39,026 nt of DNA from contig JADJNA010000049.1 in the NCBI GenBank assembly GCA_016709305.1, forward strand, positions 1 to 39,026. The letters run 5' to 3'. The translations under genes and the position numbers were made by a program. Below the pieces are notes generated by a model, which searched no databases, had not been told where the DNA came from, and saw nothing but the letters and a program-made list of their open reading frames with translations. Below, piece after piece: positions 8,274 to 16,881 of the stretch (positions within the stretch are counted from its first letter, which is position 1; each line of letters opens with the position of its first letter). The DNA is from Candidatus Villigracilis saccharophilus. Lineage in GTDB: Bacteria; Chloroflexota; Anaerolineae; Anaerolineales; Villigracilaceae.

Positions 8274-9026
8274 CTAAAGTTCACCTGCAAATCTCGGTGA
8301 CAGGTCCGTGACAGCATCCAACTCAACATTCAAAATTGGATGCGTCGATTCTTCCATCCAGTGATGTTCCTTGATCGCCGAGCCGACACCCTGCAAGATC
8401 ATCTCGCCAGCGACCGGGTCAACAGTCTTGTCCTTGCGTCCCTGAAAAATGATGATCGGTTGTTTGATCTGAGGCAGGATTTTTTTGACAGCATCCTGAA
8501 ACCGCAGTAATTGAACGATGCCCTTCGTCGGCAGTTCGGGATGATAGCCCTGCCATTTGTCCGAAGCATCCATCGACTCGCGTTTCGCAAACGGCATGAA
8601 CGACAAACTTAGATACAGCTTGATCCGATCTGCTGTGGAGATATTTAATTTGATCGCGGGCGCGTACACCATCACGCCGCGCACTTCGGGATGTCGGCTT
8701 GCCAGATACAAGGCAACCAGTCCGCCCATCGATTCGCCGCCAAGGATGACATGCTCACAGCGAGACTTCATTTGCCCGTAGACTTTTTCTCCGCTCTCGA
8801 CCCAATCCTGCCAGCGGACGCGGTTCAGATCTTCGGGACGACTGCCATGACCCGCCAGCAGGGGACCGCCTACGCTGAATCCTTTTTCGTGCAAACGCTT
8901 CGCGAAAAGACGTACTTCCGCGGTGGTGGCAGTGTATCCGTGGGAAAGGAAAACTCCCACAGGTCCTGCCTCCCAAAAGAAAGACCGACCCTCAAGCTGC
9001 GGATTATAAAGCACATACTCCGGCAT
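8274..9026 (-). CDS. alpha/beta hydrolase (carboxylesterase / monoacylglycerol lipase-like)
   Basis: A 250-residue single-domain esterase, normal for the thermostable carboxylesterase Est30-like and monoglyceride lipase group. The oxyanion segment is LSHGYTATTAEVR (about 27-39). The nucleophile elbow GESMGG places Ser99. Asp199 in GRKDKTVDP and His229 in STHPILN complete the triad. No signal peptide is seen. It begins three bases after the stop of the second ABC permease, so it is translationally coupled to the sugar transporter operon. That suggests it deacylates an imported substituted sugar, such as an acetylated galactoside, although a general esterase cannot be excluded. Confidence 0.83.
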   Translation of the reverse strand: MPEYVLYNPQLEGRSFFWEAGPVGVFLSHGYTATTAEVRLFAKRLHEKGFSVGGPLLAGHGSRPEDLNRVRWQDWVESGEKVYGQMKSRCEHVILGGESMGGLVALYLASRHPEVRGVMVYAPAIKLNISTADRIKLYLSLSFMPFAKRESMDASDKWQGYHPELPTKGIVQLLRFQDAVKKILPQIKQPIIIFQGRKDKTVDPVAGEMILQGVGSAIKEHHWMEESTHPILNVELDAVTDLSPRFAGEL

Positions 9027-9029
9027 TGA

Positions 9030-10250
9030 TTAGCCTTTGACGCCGCTGCTCGCCACGCTTTCCACAAAGAAACGCTGGCCGAGAATGAAAACGATCAACG
9101 GCGGGATGATGGCGATCGCCGCGCCTGCCAGAATTAAATTCGGGGTGTCAGATGCCCGTCCACGCAAAACATTGAGCGCAAGAGTCAACACGTGATTCTT
9201 TTCATTGCCCACGTTGATGATGACCAACGGCCAGATGAAAGAATTCCACGCGTAAAGGAATGTGAATGTGGCCTGCGTCGCTAATGCGGGTACGCTGGCG
9301 GGGATCAAAATTTGGGTAAGGATCTGCAAGCGTGATGCGCCATCCAGTAATGCTGCTTCTTCAATTTCCTTGGGGAAGGTGATGAAGTGCTGGCGCATCA
9401 AGAATGTCCCGTACGCGGTGAATATCCACGGGATGATCAGGGCGGCGAGGCGGTCAGTCCAGCCGATGACCACCATCAGTTGATACAACGGAACAATGAG
9501 CATCACGAACGGGATCATGATCGTGCCGAGATAGAATACAAAGACCGTGTCGCGTCCTGGAAACTTCAAACGCGCAAAAGCGTATCCGCCAACGACCGAA
9601 GTCAACAATTGTCCGACCACAACAAGAATGGTTACCAGCGCGGTATTGGTCAGCGCGCGGGCCATATTATTGAGCTCAACAACTTCCGTGTAGTTTTCAG
9701 GATGCCAGCCGATCGATTCCACAGGCGTGCTTAAGCGCACATTTTGTGTAACTTTATTCTCAGGGTTTTTCGGGTCAATGAATTCACCGACGGTGGTTTG
9801 GCTGACGAGGATCATGGGAACGATTTGCCCGTCAACATCTACATCGAACAGTTTTTCCTGTTTTCCATTCACATCCACTTTTTGCTGGTTTGTTGCTCCG
9901 CCGGTTGGTTTCACCTCTGTCAGAAACCGCTCAACAGTTGCGGTGAGATTGTCAGCCGGGGCGTAGGTCCCAATTTTGATATTGCTTTTTGCCAGCGCGT
10001 ATTCCTTCTCTTCTCCATCGATCTCACATAATAGAGCGGGAAGCGGCTCATCGTAGCCAGCGACCACGATGATTTCAGGATTGCGAGGAAGCATGCGCGG
10101 TGGATAGCGGAATGTGTCAGCCGGGATCTTGAAGGATGTGGCCAGCATGTACGCGAACGGGAAGATCATCACCAGCGCAAAAAAGGTGAGCACAAAATAA
10201 GTAAAGAACTTGTTTAGAAATTGAAGAAAGCGATAGGATTGGATTTTCAT
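9030..10250 (-). CDS. ABC sugar transporter permease, MalG-type, with long extracytoplasmic insertion
   Basis: An inner-membrane permease of 406 residues. The ATG at 10250 (MKIQSYRF) is chosen because an AGGAG lies just upstream and longer versions would overlap the preceding gene. After the first membrane helix (about 15-35) an insertion of about 130 residues, hydrophilic and rich in charged and Thr residues, comes before the usual five-helix permease core. The core carries the ATPase-contacting EAA loop EIEEAALLDGASRLQILTQILIP. Typical MalG relatives have about 280 residues, so the insertion accounts for the excess. It follows permease 1 by 14 bases and is coupled to the hydrolase gene. The ATPase is not in the window, as is common where one MsmK-like subunit serves several importers. 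Confidence 0.87.
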   Translation of the reverse strand: MKIQSYRFLQFLNKFFTYFVLTFFALVMIFPFAYMLATSFKIPADTFRYPPRMLPRNPEIIVVAGYDEPLPALLCEIDGEEKEYALAKSNIKIGTYAPADNLTATVERFLTEVKPTGGATNQQKVDVNGKQEKLFDVDVDGQIVPMILVSQTTVGEFIDPKNPENKVTQNVRLSTPVESIGWHPENYTEVVELNNMARALTNTALVTILVVVGQLLTSVVGGYAFARLKFPGRDTVFVFYLGTIMIPFVMLIVPLYQLMVVIGWTDRLAALIIPWIFTAYGTFLMRQHFITFPKEIEEAALLDGASRLQILTQILIPASVPALATQATFTFLYAWNSFIWPLVIINVGNEKNHVLTLALNVLRGRASDTPNLILAGAAIAIIPPLIVFILGQRFFVESVASSGVKG

Positions 10251-10264
10251 GAGTTTGCTCCTGT

Positions 10265-10736
10265 TTAGCTTTCGTAAATACTGGATTTGCGCTGACGTTG
10301 GAACTGGATCAGTGTCAGTCCGAAGATAACGATGAACAAGACCCACGCAATGGCAGAGGCGTAGCCTTGCTGAAAATTCTGAAAACCGCTTCGATACAGA
10401 TAAAGTACCAGTGTAATGGTGGAGTTGTTCGGTCCTTCGGCTGGATTCATCAATATGAATACCTGTTCAAAGACCTGCATGGCCTGAATGGTGGTGGTGG
10501 ATACGACGTAAAAAGTCGTTGGTGCCAGCATGGGCAGGGTGATGCTCCAGAATTTGTCCCATGCGCCTGCGCCGTCCACAGTGGCGGCTTCGTACAATTC
10601 ACCTGGGATATTCTGCAGTCCCGCCAGAAAGAGTACCGTATTAAAGCCCGTGGTTTGCCAAGCGGCGATCAAGACGATCGCCAGCAGGGCGGTCTTTTCA
10701 TCTGAGACCCACTGGATCTTCGGGTCAACAACGGCC
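10265..10736 (-). CDS. ABC sugar permease 1 (MalF-type), C-terminal part after frameshift
   Basis: This frame continues the permease whose N-terminal part ends at 10725. It reads AVVDPKIQWVSDEKTALLAIV into the final three helices and contains the EAA loop ELYEAATVDGAGAWDKFWSITLPM. It ends in a basic cytoplasmic tail (FQRQRKSSIYES). Removing one base of the CC pair at 10735-10736 joins it in frame to the upstream segment (reading NLAVVDP). It is therefore the C-terminal third of one gene rather than a separate protein; the split is either a sequencing error or a disabling mutation. Confidence 0.8.
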
Positions 10737-11943
10737 GAGATTAAAGAGGTTATTCCAAAATTCGATACCGAGCGTTATGAAATAATTTATATATCCCACG
10801 GTGGCGTTGTACAACCACTGCCAGACAAGAGAGATGCCCACGACTGCGGCGATACTGGGCATGAAATAAATTGCGCGATAGAACTTCATGCCAGGGAGTT
10901 TGCTGTTTAAGACATTTGACAATACCAAAGCCGGGATCACGCTCAAAGGAACAGCAAGCAGAACAAAAGATAGTGTGTTGCGCAGCGCGAGCCAGAAAAA
11001 TTTGTCGGCGGCGGCAAATAATATCCCGCTGTTTCCAAAGATAAAGCGTCCAACTTCATCGTAGATCTTAATATCCACGACTTCCCGCGCGAGTTGATCA
11101 GGAGATGTCAACATTGCAAAACGAACATTAAGGATCTTTGCGTAATTTGCGAAGCCGACCCAGTTTGGTGTGTTGAACGCGTCGGAATCGGTGAATGAAA
11201 AATAAAATGAAAGCACCAGCGGGCCGGCAAAGAAGATGAGAAAACCAAGCAGATTTGGAGAAAGAAAAAGCCAGCCATTTAAGATCTGTTCATGATTGGT
11301 CTTGACATGCAACGCCTGCGCGGTTGCGGGTCTCCCGATCGCCCAGAGGGAGAATCCAAAAATTGCGCTACCGATGACGCTTGCGATCCCTGCGGGCTGC
11401 GCAAGTTTCCCCAGGAAATAAAGGATCCCATTGATTGCGCCAACTTGAAGCAGGAAGAGAGCAAAGCCGCCAAGCATGACCCAGCGACTCGCGATTTTTA
11501 AACTGGTCTCAGAATTTTGCTGTTTTTGGGGAAAATATTCATCCAACACCCCGAGAAAATAGCCAACGATTACGATCCCCATGTATGGAAGCCCGCTTGA
11601 GAAGGTCTCGCCCAGAGCGTCAATACCGATAAAGACTTCACCGGTGTTCATGGCCAGAACGACACAAGCCACAAAGCCAAGGTAATCTATAACGAGTGAG
11701 ATCATTCTCCCGCCATGATTGCGGCGGGAAATTTGAACAACGCCAACTCCGCTGAATATCGAAGCGGTTATCAATACGGCAGTCATTAAGATCTTTTTGC
11801 CAGAGGGGGGCTTCCGGCAACCAGGTCCCAGTCCATAAACTGATCGCGCTTCCTGCTGAGAGCAGAGAAAATAATCCGCGCCAGAGCATACTGATTCGCA
11901 GGAGCAACTCTGTTCTGGTATCCGTTTGCAAATGAGTGGTCAT
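10725..11943 (-). CDS. ABC sugar permease 1 (MalF-type), N-terminal and middle parts, frameshifted
   Basis: The gene starts at ATG 11943 (MTTHLQTDTRTELLL), with GAGGTG just before it. After about 50 residues the frame breaks at the five-base T run 11794-11798; deleting one base continues it as WQKILMTAVLITASIF. The next segment runs to a TGA at 10725, with a second one-base shift at 10735-10736. The repaired protein is 558 residues, against about 290 for usual MalF-type permeases. The excess is an N-terminal block of about 190 residues with several predicted helices before the canonical first helix NGWLFLSPNLLGFLIFFAG. It pairs with the 406-residue permease downstream to form the pore. Confidence 0.8.
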
Positions 11944-12048
11944 GTTCACCTCTTTTATGGGTTGAAGCAGCGGGGACAATAACAAGTTTGAATAAATAAA
12001 AATACAGTTGAATTTTTCTTAATGCCGCGGAGAGGTTATTAAGAAGTA

Positions 12049-12083
12049 AGGGACAGACAAAATTTTGTCTGTCCCTCTTTTTT
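12049..12083. terminator. 28-bp perfect palindrome between binding-protein and permease genes
   Basis: AGGGACAGACAAAA is followed directly by its exact complement (12049-12076), then CTTTTTT on the plus strand. It lies 15 bases after the lipoprotein stop on the minus strand. In that direction the T tract is on the wrong side, so it probably acts as an mRNA-stabilising or partial stop structure. Such elements let binding protein be made in excess over permeases. Confidence 0.6.
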
Positions 12084-12090
12084 ACAGAGA

Positions 12091-13485
12091 TTATTTGGTA
12101 AAGACTTTGTTGGCTTCGTCGCAAATGGTTGTGCCGAAGGCTTCAACCGTGGTTGCGCCAGTCAACACACCCTGGATGGCCGGGCCCATGATCTTGTCAA
12201 ATTCAGGCCAGGAACCAGCCCACAGCGGGCCTTCAGCGGTCGGGTTTGCATCGGCTGCAATTCCGTTCAGGAAGGCTTGATTGTTGGCAGGAGGTGTGAA
12301 AGTGAGGAAGGCATCGAGAGCTTCCTGGCTTACACGGCTGGGGATATTAGCGCCAAGAGCGGAGATCTTGCCCTGGGTCTGAGCGGTGGTGAGCGCTTGA
12401 GCGAGAGCCCATGCTTCTTCAGGATGTTCGGTATTGGCGTTGATCACGTAAGCGCCCCAGAACAGCCAGTTTCCGGCTGAGCCACTTGGGCCGGCAGGAA
12501 GTTCAACGACATCCCATTCGAAGTCCACAGTGCGGACGCCGGGGGTAGCCCAACGGCCATTCTGGAACATGGCAACTTTACCAGCGCGGAAGGTCGGTTC
12601 AGGATCTTCGCCGTAAGGAGTGGCGACATCGTAATCCTGATAGAGTGAGCGTTGGAAATCGAGACCCGCGAGGGACTCTTCGGTATTGAGGGCGCAAGCA
12701 GAGCGATCTTCAGTGAAGAAACCGCCGCCTGAAGCATTCAACCAAACGCCGTAAGGACCCCACCAGGCACTGGCGCCATAGCCATAGACATCAGAGCCGA
12801 GGGCGCGTGTCTTCTGGGCAACATCAAGGAAAGCATCCCAGGTCCATTCGCCATTGGCGGCGAGTTCACGAGGATCGGGTGCGCCAGCTTCGTTGATCAA
12901 GTCCATGTTCAGATACAAAGCGAAGGTGGACACATCGCGAGGGAGACCCCACATAGCGCCAGAGTCAGCGCCGGAGGCACCGGTCTCGGGGTTGTAGGTC
13001 AGGTGGAACATCGGGCCAGCGTAGAAATCATCAACGCTGAAGCCATCGGTTGCGGAGGCAAGGTCGGCGGCATTCAGGATCAAACCGCGGGTTGCGAAAT
13101 CAGCAACATCGGTTCCGGGGATCCAGAACACATCGGGAGCGGTGCCGGCTGCAATTTCAGCCTTCAACTGATCTTGATAATTGGCGCCTTCAGAACCACC
13201 GGGTTCGTAGGTGAGGGTAATGCCATCGAGTTCTGCATCCAGGTCAGTGCTGATCTGGCTATAGACATCAATTTCTTCCTGGTTGTCAGGGCGTGTGCGC
13301 CAGCGGACTTCAACATCAGCGGCAACAGGGGCTTCTGTTACGGCAGGGGCTTCGGTTGCGACGGCGGGGGCTTCAGTCGCGGCAGCGGGAGCTTCAGTTG
13401 CTGCGGCTCCACCACCGCAGGCGGCCAAAGCGAAAGAGGCAATCACCAAAAGGCTCATGACCTTAAAAATTAAATTCTTCTTCAT
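12091..13485 (-). CDS. ABC transporter sugar-binding lipoprotein
   Basis: A 464-residue extracytoplasmic solute-binding protein of the family-1 carbohydrate type (SBP_bac_1-like). The signal sequence ends in a lipobox SFALAAC with Cys23 as lipidation site. It is followed by a repetitive low-complexity tether (four TEAP-type units, residues about 30-57) typical of Chloroflexota lipoproteins. The mature domain has the usual features: LKAEIAAGTAPDVFWIPGTD (about 109), MWGLPRDVSTFALYLNMDL, GEWTWDAFLDVAQK, and FRAGKVAMFQNGRWATP near 310. AAGGAG precedes the ATG closely. It sits between the LacI-type regulator and the two permeases. Substrate is not readable from the sequence; galactosides are inferred from the locus. 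Confidence 0.92.
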   Translation of the reverse strand: MKKNLIFKVMSLLVIASFALAACGGGAAATEAPAAATEAPAVATEAPAVTEAPVAADVEVRWRTRPDNQEEIDVYSQISTDLDAELDGITLTYEPGGSEGANYQDQLKAEIAAGTAPDVFWIPGTDVADFATRGLILNAADLASATDGFSVDDFYAGPMFHLTYNPETGASGADSGAMWGLPRDVSTFALYLNMDLINEAGAPDPRELAANGEWTWDAFLDVAQKTRALGSDVYGYGASAWWGPYGVWLNASGGGFFTEDRSACALNTEESLAGLDFQRSLYQDYDVATPYGEDPEPTFRAGKVAMFQNGRWATPGVRTVDFEWDVVELPAGPSGSAGNWLFWGAYVINANTEHPEEAWALAQALTTAQTQGKISALGANIPSRVSQEALDAFLTFTPPANNQAFLNGIAADANPTAEGPLWAGSWPEFDKIMGPAIQGVLTGATTVEAFGTTICDEANKVFTK

Positions 13486-13561
13486 GTATTCTTCTCCTTA
13501 GAAAATATTTATACGATAGGTTGAAAAAGTGATCTATTCATGTGTGGCGTACTCTCCCTGA

Positions 13562-14575
13562 TCAATCACCTCCTTTTTCTGAAGTGGATCGTCTTGCAAC
13601 CAGCTGTGCTGATAATTTCAATTCGCGCACGGTTGGGTTTTTCTTTTGAATAATGTCGAGCAGCATGCGGGTGGCTTCCTGACCGATGCGGGGGATATCC
13701 TGCTGCATGGTAGTCAACGGCGGATCGAAATAGGAGGATAGGGGCATGTCGTCTACGCCGATAACTGCCAGCTGCGATGGGATCTTAATATCCGCGTCCC
13801 GCGCGGCGCGCATGATGCCCATTGCCATGCGGTCATTCTGGGCGAACACTGCGCTTGGAACCCGGCCCTGTTCAATAAAGGATTGAAGCGCAGTCTGTCC
13901 TGAAGTGGCCGACCAATCTCCTTCGATCACCATGGTTTCATCAAAAGGAAGGCCTGCCTCCATCAAGGCGCGCCGATATCCTTCGGTGCGGTCACGGGAA
14001 CAATCTTCTTCCATCGGACCGGTCACAAGCGCGATCTGTGTGTGCCCGAGTGAGACCAAATGATGGGTGGCGTCATACGCAACCTTTTCATCATCCAGTG
14101 AAACCGAGCAGATGTCTTTTTCATGCGCGCTTGCCCCAACAAAAACCAGCGGGAAATCTTTGGGAATAAATTCATAGCGTTCGTCTGCGTAGGGATTGAT
14201 CACGATCAATCCATCCACACGACGGTGTCCGACCAGTTCATCCACCAGGGCGCGGAACGACTCCGGGTCGGAAGCGGACGATGATAGTAAAAAATAATCA
14301 TGTTTACGGGCTTCCACTTCCGCGCCTTCGATCACGCTCGCAAAGGTGAAGTCAGTTAAATTCGGAGAGATACATGCCAGGGTGCGGGTCTGACCGCGAG
14401 CCATCGAACGGGCGATGGCATTGGGGCGGTACCCCATCTGCTCGATGGCGGCCTCAACCAAAGCGCGGGTTTCTGGCAAAACATCGTCCTTCCCATTGAT
14501 CACGCGTGAAACGGTCTGGTGAGAGACACCGGCTTTTCGAGCCACATCACGAATGGTTGGGCGGGGATTGGGCAT
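13562..14575 (-). CDS. LacI-family transcriptional regulator
   Basis: A 337-residue repressor-type protein. The N-terminal helix-turn-helix TIRDVARKAGVSHQTVSRVING occupies residues 7-28, followed by the hinge helix YRPNAIARSMARGQT (about 48-62). The rest is a periplasmic-binding-protein-like sugar sensor domain (VIGVDDMPLSSYFDPPLTTMQQD near 275-297). It is the first gene of the minus-strand transporter locus and diverges from the glycosidase-galT genes. The operator-like palindrome at 14595-14624 lies just upstream, over its own predicted start of transcription. It therefore probably controls itself and both flanks, released by an imported sugar. Confidence 0.93.
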   Translation of the reverse strand: MPNPRPTIRDVARKAGVSHQTVSRVINGKDDVLPETRALVEAAIEQMGYRPNAIARSMARGQTRTLACISPNLTDFTFASVIEGAEVEARKHDYFLLSSSASDPESFRALVDELVGHRRVDGLIVINPYADERYEFIPKDFPLVFVGASAHEKDICSVSLDDEKVAYDATHHLVSLGHTQIALVTGPMEEDCSRDRTEGYRRALMEAGLPFDETMVIEGDWSATSGQTALQSFIEQGRVPSAVFAQNDRMAMGIMRAARDADIKIPSQLAVIGVDDMPLSSYFDPPLTTMQQDIPRIGQEATRMLLDIIQKKNPTVRELKLSAQLVARRSTSEKGGD

Positions 14576-14591
14576 TTTTAGAGGGTTTTGG

Positions 14592-14597
14592 TATAAT
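14592..14597 (+). promoter_or_regulatory. -10 box for the rightward glycosidase-galT transcript
   Basis: A perfect TATAAT partly overlaps the start of the 30-bp palindrome. The matching -35 is weak (TTGGGC about 18 bases upstream, 14568-14573), suggesting a promoter that needs help or is kept low. Confidence 0.5.
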
Positions 14598-14624
14598 GTT
14601 ACCGTTCACGTGAGCGGTAACATT
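14595..14624. promoter_or_regulatory. LacI-family operator palindrome
   Basis: AATGTTACCGTTCAC is followed by GTGAGCGGTAACATT: 14 of 15 positions are symmetric around a central CG, the standard design of LacI/GalR-type operators. It overlaps the rightward -10 box and the predicted leftward transcription start, so bound repressor would block both divergent units. Confidence 0.85.
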
Positions 14625-14653
14625 AGTTTACAAGATTGATAACTCTTTGTCAA
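14625..14653 (-). promoter_or_regulatory. sigma-70-type promoter of the LacI-type gene
   Basis: On the minus strand TTGACA (14653-14648) is followed after exactly 17 bases by TAAACT (14630-14625). Transcription would start inside the operator palindrome, supporting autorepression. Confidence 0.65.
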
Positions 14654-14682
14654 TAGGCAATTTTGAAGATTTGGATGGCATC

Positions 14683-16572
14683 ATGTTCAATATTCAAGTA
14701 ATTCAGCAAAAAGTTCAGGTTTCCACTCCAACTTACAAATGGGAGTGGGACGCAGAGACAGATCTGTTCCAATTATTTGACTCGCAAAACCGGCTCATCT
14801 CGCGCGCACACCACCAACCTCTTATTGTTACAACAAAGGACAGGGCGGAATATTCCCGCTCAAACCATTCTTTCGAGATCCGGGATGACCGTGTCGTGAT
14901 CTCTTATCTGCTCGATAAAAGCGCATCGCGACTCACCGTGAGCTGGCTCTTCAAAACAGGCTTTATCTCCCTTGAACAGTTCCAGTACGAATCAACTGAA
15001 GCGCAAGATATTGTCCAAATCATATATTTCCCCGAAGTTACTGGTGACTCCTATAAGCCATCTATGTACAGTCATTATGCAGTTGTGCCCGGGCTTTGTA
15101 TGAGCTCCAGCATCAGCCCCATCTTAGACCTACACTCCAGATTATCTGTCACAACGGTCCTCGGCTCCGGCGCCATGCGCGGACCTGGACTCACACAGCA
15201 ATGGGGTCTGCCCGCACATTACTTCTGCACATTTAACACCTCGGATCAATGGAATGCTGTTGGTGCGAAGGCGCTCCAATCGGGCGCGGCCTGTTGGGGA
15301 CTCGCCGAATTACCGCAAGGCGATTTCCGTTTGGAGATTCGTGAGATTGGCATCAGCCCTATTTTGAATCTCCGCTGTGACATTTGGAAGCACAAGCCAA
15401 ATAAATTTGGCTTTTCGTTTTTGATAGCGTTCGGCGATAATTATCATGAAGCCATTCGCAGTTATTACAAAAATCTTCAGCGTGAAAAAATCATTGCACC
15501 AAAAAATATTTCTCAAAAGAAAAAAGATGTGATGCTCTCGCCGCAATACAATACCTGGGGAGTTGAATCATCCAGGGCGCTGAAGCCTGAAGAATTAACA
15601 GAAGAGATCGTTAAGGATATTTTTGATGATTTTCAAAGATCGGGGATGAAAGCACGCACCTTTGTCATTGACGATAAATGGGAAGGTCAGTACGGTGAAC
15701 TAAAACATGATGAGACCCGTTTTCCTGAATTCGAATCTCTTCTTGAAGGGTTTCGCAAGCAGGGATTTTATGTTGGCTTGTGGGCGGCCTTCCTGCGCTG
15801 TCAGGACCCGTCTGCTTTGGGATTAGATGAATCGAATCTGTTGCAAACCGCCGATGGGCAACCCTTATGGCTTGCCCATCAAACCTCACGCTATGGAATA
15901 TTTGATGTTACCCAGCCGATCGTACAAAAAATATTAAGCGAACGCGCCAGGCAATTCATCCGCCGCTACAAACCCGATCTGATCAAATTTGACTTTGGGT
16001 ATGAACTTCCATCATTGGATATCGCCGCCCCAGCCGACTTGGATTGGGCGGGGGAGCGTTTGCTCCAAAAAGGTTTGGAAGTTGTTGTCGGTGCAATGAA
16101 AGCGGAAAACCCTGACCTTGTCATCATGTATTATGGTCTCTCCCCGTTGCTGATCGATTATTATGACCTGCACAGCCCCGATGACCTGGTCTACTGTATT
16201 GGGGATTACGATCTTGAAACCAACCGCCGTATCTTTTTTAGCAGTTTGTGCGGTGAATTGGGCATGCCAACCTATAGCTCTTCCGGATACGATTGGGGAT
16301 CCGCGGTAGACATCTGGTTCGACTGTGCGCCATCGGGCACACTTGGCTCGCTGCATTGCTTTGACGGTGATGAAAACGGTGATGGTCCTACAGATAAGAT
16401 CATCGCAAAATTCAACGGGCTTTCTGCCATCCTGCGCAAACATGCAGTCTTTCAGACATACCCAGTTGATGTAAAATGGCAGGGCGGTTTACGTGCGGGC
16501 TTCTCTCCATCCTGGGAGCGCATCGAAGTTGGCAAAACCGTTCTCCTCGCTTTGCGAACCCCACCTTTTTGA
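14683..16572 (+). CDS. clan GH-D glycosidase (alpha-galactosidase-like), N-terminal part before frameshift
   Basis: A TIM-barrel glycosidase with an N-terminal beta domain of about 280 residues. The barrel begins at SPQYNTWGVESSRAL. Then come FVIDDKWEGQYGELKHDETRFP and YKPDLIKFDFGYELPS, in which Asp437 fits the nucleophile position of GH31/GH36/GH27-type enzymes. No signal peptide is seen. The ATG at 14683 is preferred over a TTG at 14647 that lies in the divergent promoter. The frame ends early at LRTPPF because of a five-T run (16566-16570); removing one T continues as PFDGKPAIKTYKD to 16879. It is under the LacI-type operator and directly precedes galT. I cannot assign it to a CAZy family with certainty. 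Confidence 0.75.
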   Translation: MFNIQVIQQKVQVSTPTYKWEWDAETDLFQLFDSQNRLISRAHHQPLIVTTKDRAEYSRSNHSFEIRDDRVVISYLLDKSASRLTVSWLFKTGFISLEQFQYESTEAQDIVQIIYFPEVTGDSYKPSMYSHYAVVPGLCMSSSISPILDLHSRLSVTTVLGSGAMRGPGLTQQWGLPAHYFCTFNTSDQWNAVGAKALQSGAACWGLAELPQGDFRLEIREIGISPILNLRCDIWKHKPNKFGFSFLIAFGDNYHEAIRSYYKNLQREKIIAPKNISQKKKDVMLSPQYNTWGVESSRALKPEELTEEIVKDIFDDFQRSGMKARTFVIDDKWEGQYGELKHDETRFPEFESLLEGFRKQGFYVGLWAAFLRCQDPSALGLDESNLLQTADGQPLWLAHQTSRYGIFDVTQPIVQKILSERARQFIRRYKPDLIKFDFGYELPSLDIAAPADLDWAGERLLQKGLEVVVGAMKAENPDLVIMYYGLSPLLIDYYDLHSPDDLVYCIGDYDLETNRRIFFSSLCGELGMPTYSSSGYDWGSAVDIWFDCAPSGTLGSLHCFDGDENGDGPTDKIIAKFNGLSAILRKHAVFQTYPVDVKWQGGLRAGFSPSWERIEVGKTVLLALRTPPF

Positions 16573-16879
16573 CGGCAAGCCCGCGATAAAAACTTATAAA
16601 GATATTCTTGATACCAACATCATGCTGGTCGTCGCTTCCATGAGCGCGGCTGGCATTGCCGAATCGCATCATCTCGGTATCGTCCCATTCGGAGATGGGA
16701 ACTGCACGATCAAACATACTTCTCTTCATCAAATAGCGACCATCATCGAGCATTACTTCAGTGGACATCAAATTGAAACACAAATCACCTGCTCGAATGG
16801 CAGACTAAACATTGCTCTTCAACAAACATACAATAACGAAATCCTTGAATGGGTCGAGATCATTTTTGAAAAGGAATAA
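16566..16879 (+). CDS. clan GH-D glycosidase, C-terminal part after frameshift
   Basis: This frame supplies the C-terminal beta domain missing from the preceding segment (FDGKPAIKTYKDILDTNIMLVV through to WVEIIFEKE) and stops two bases before the galT ATG. It has no ribosome site of its own at the break. It is the tail of the same gene, displaced by one extra T in the run 16566-16570. Confidence 0.72.
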
Positions 16880-16881
16880 CC

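Noticed and set aside
11794..11798. Programmed ribosomal frameshift in permease 1
   Set aside because: The A run on the coding strand is only five bases, no stimulatory hairpin is seen, and similar one-base breaks occur across unrelated genes in the window.
16493..16879. Separate small gene between the glycosidase and galT
   Set aside because: It has no ribosome site and its sequence is the natural C-terminus of the preceding glycosidase after removal of one T.
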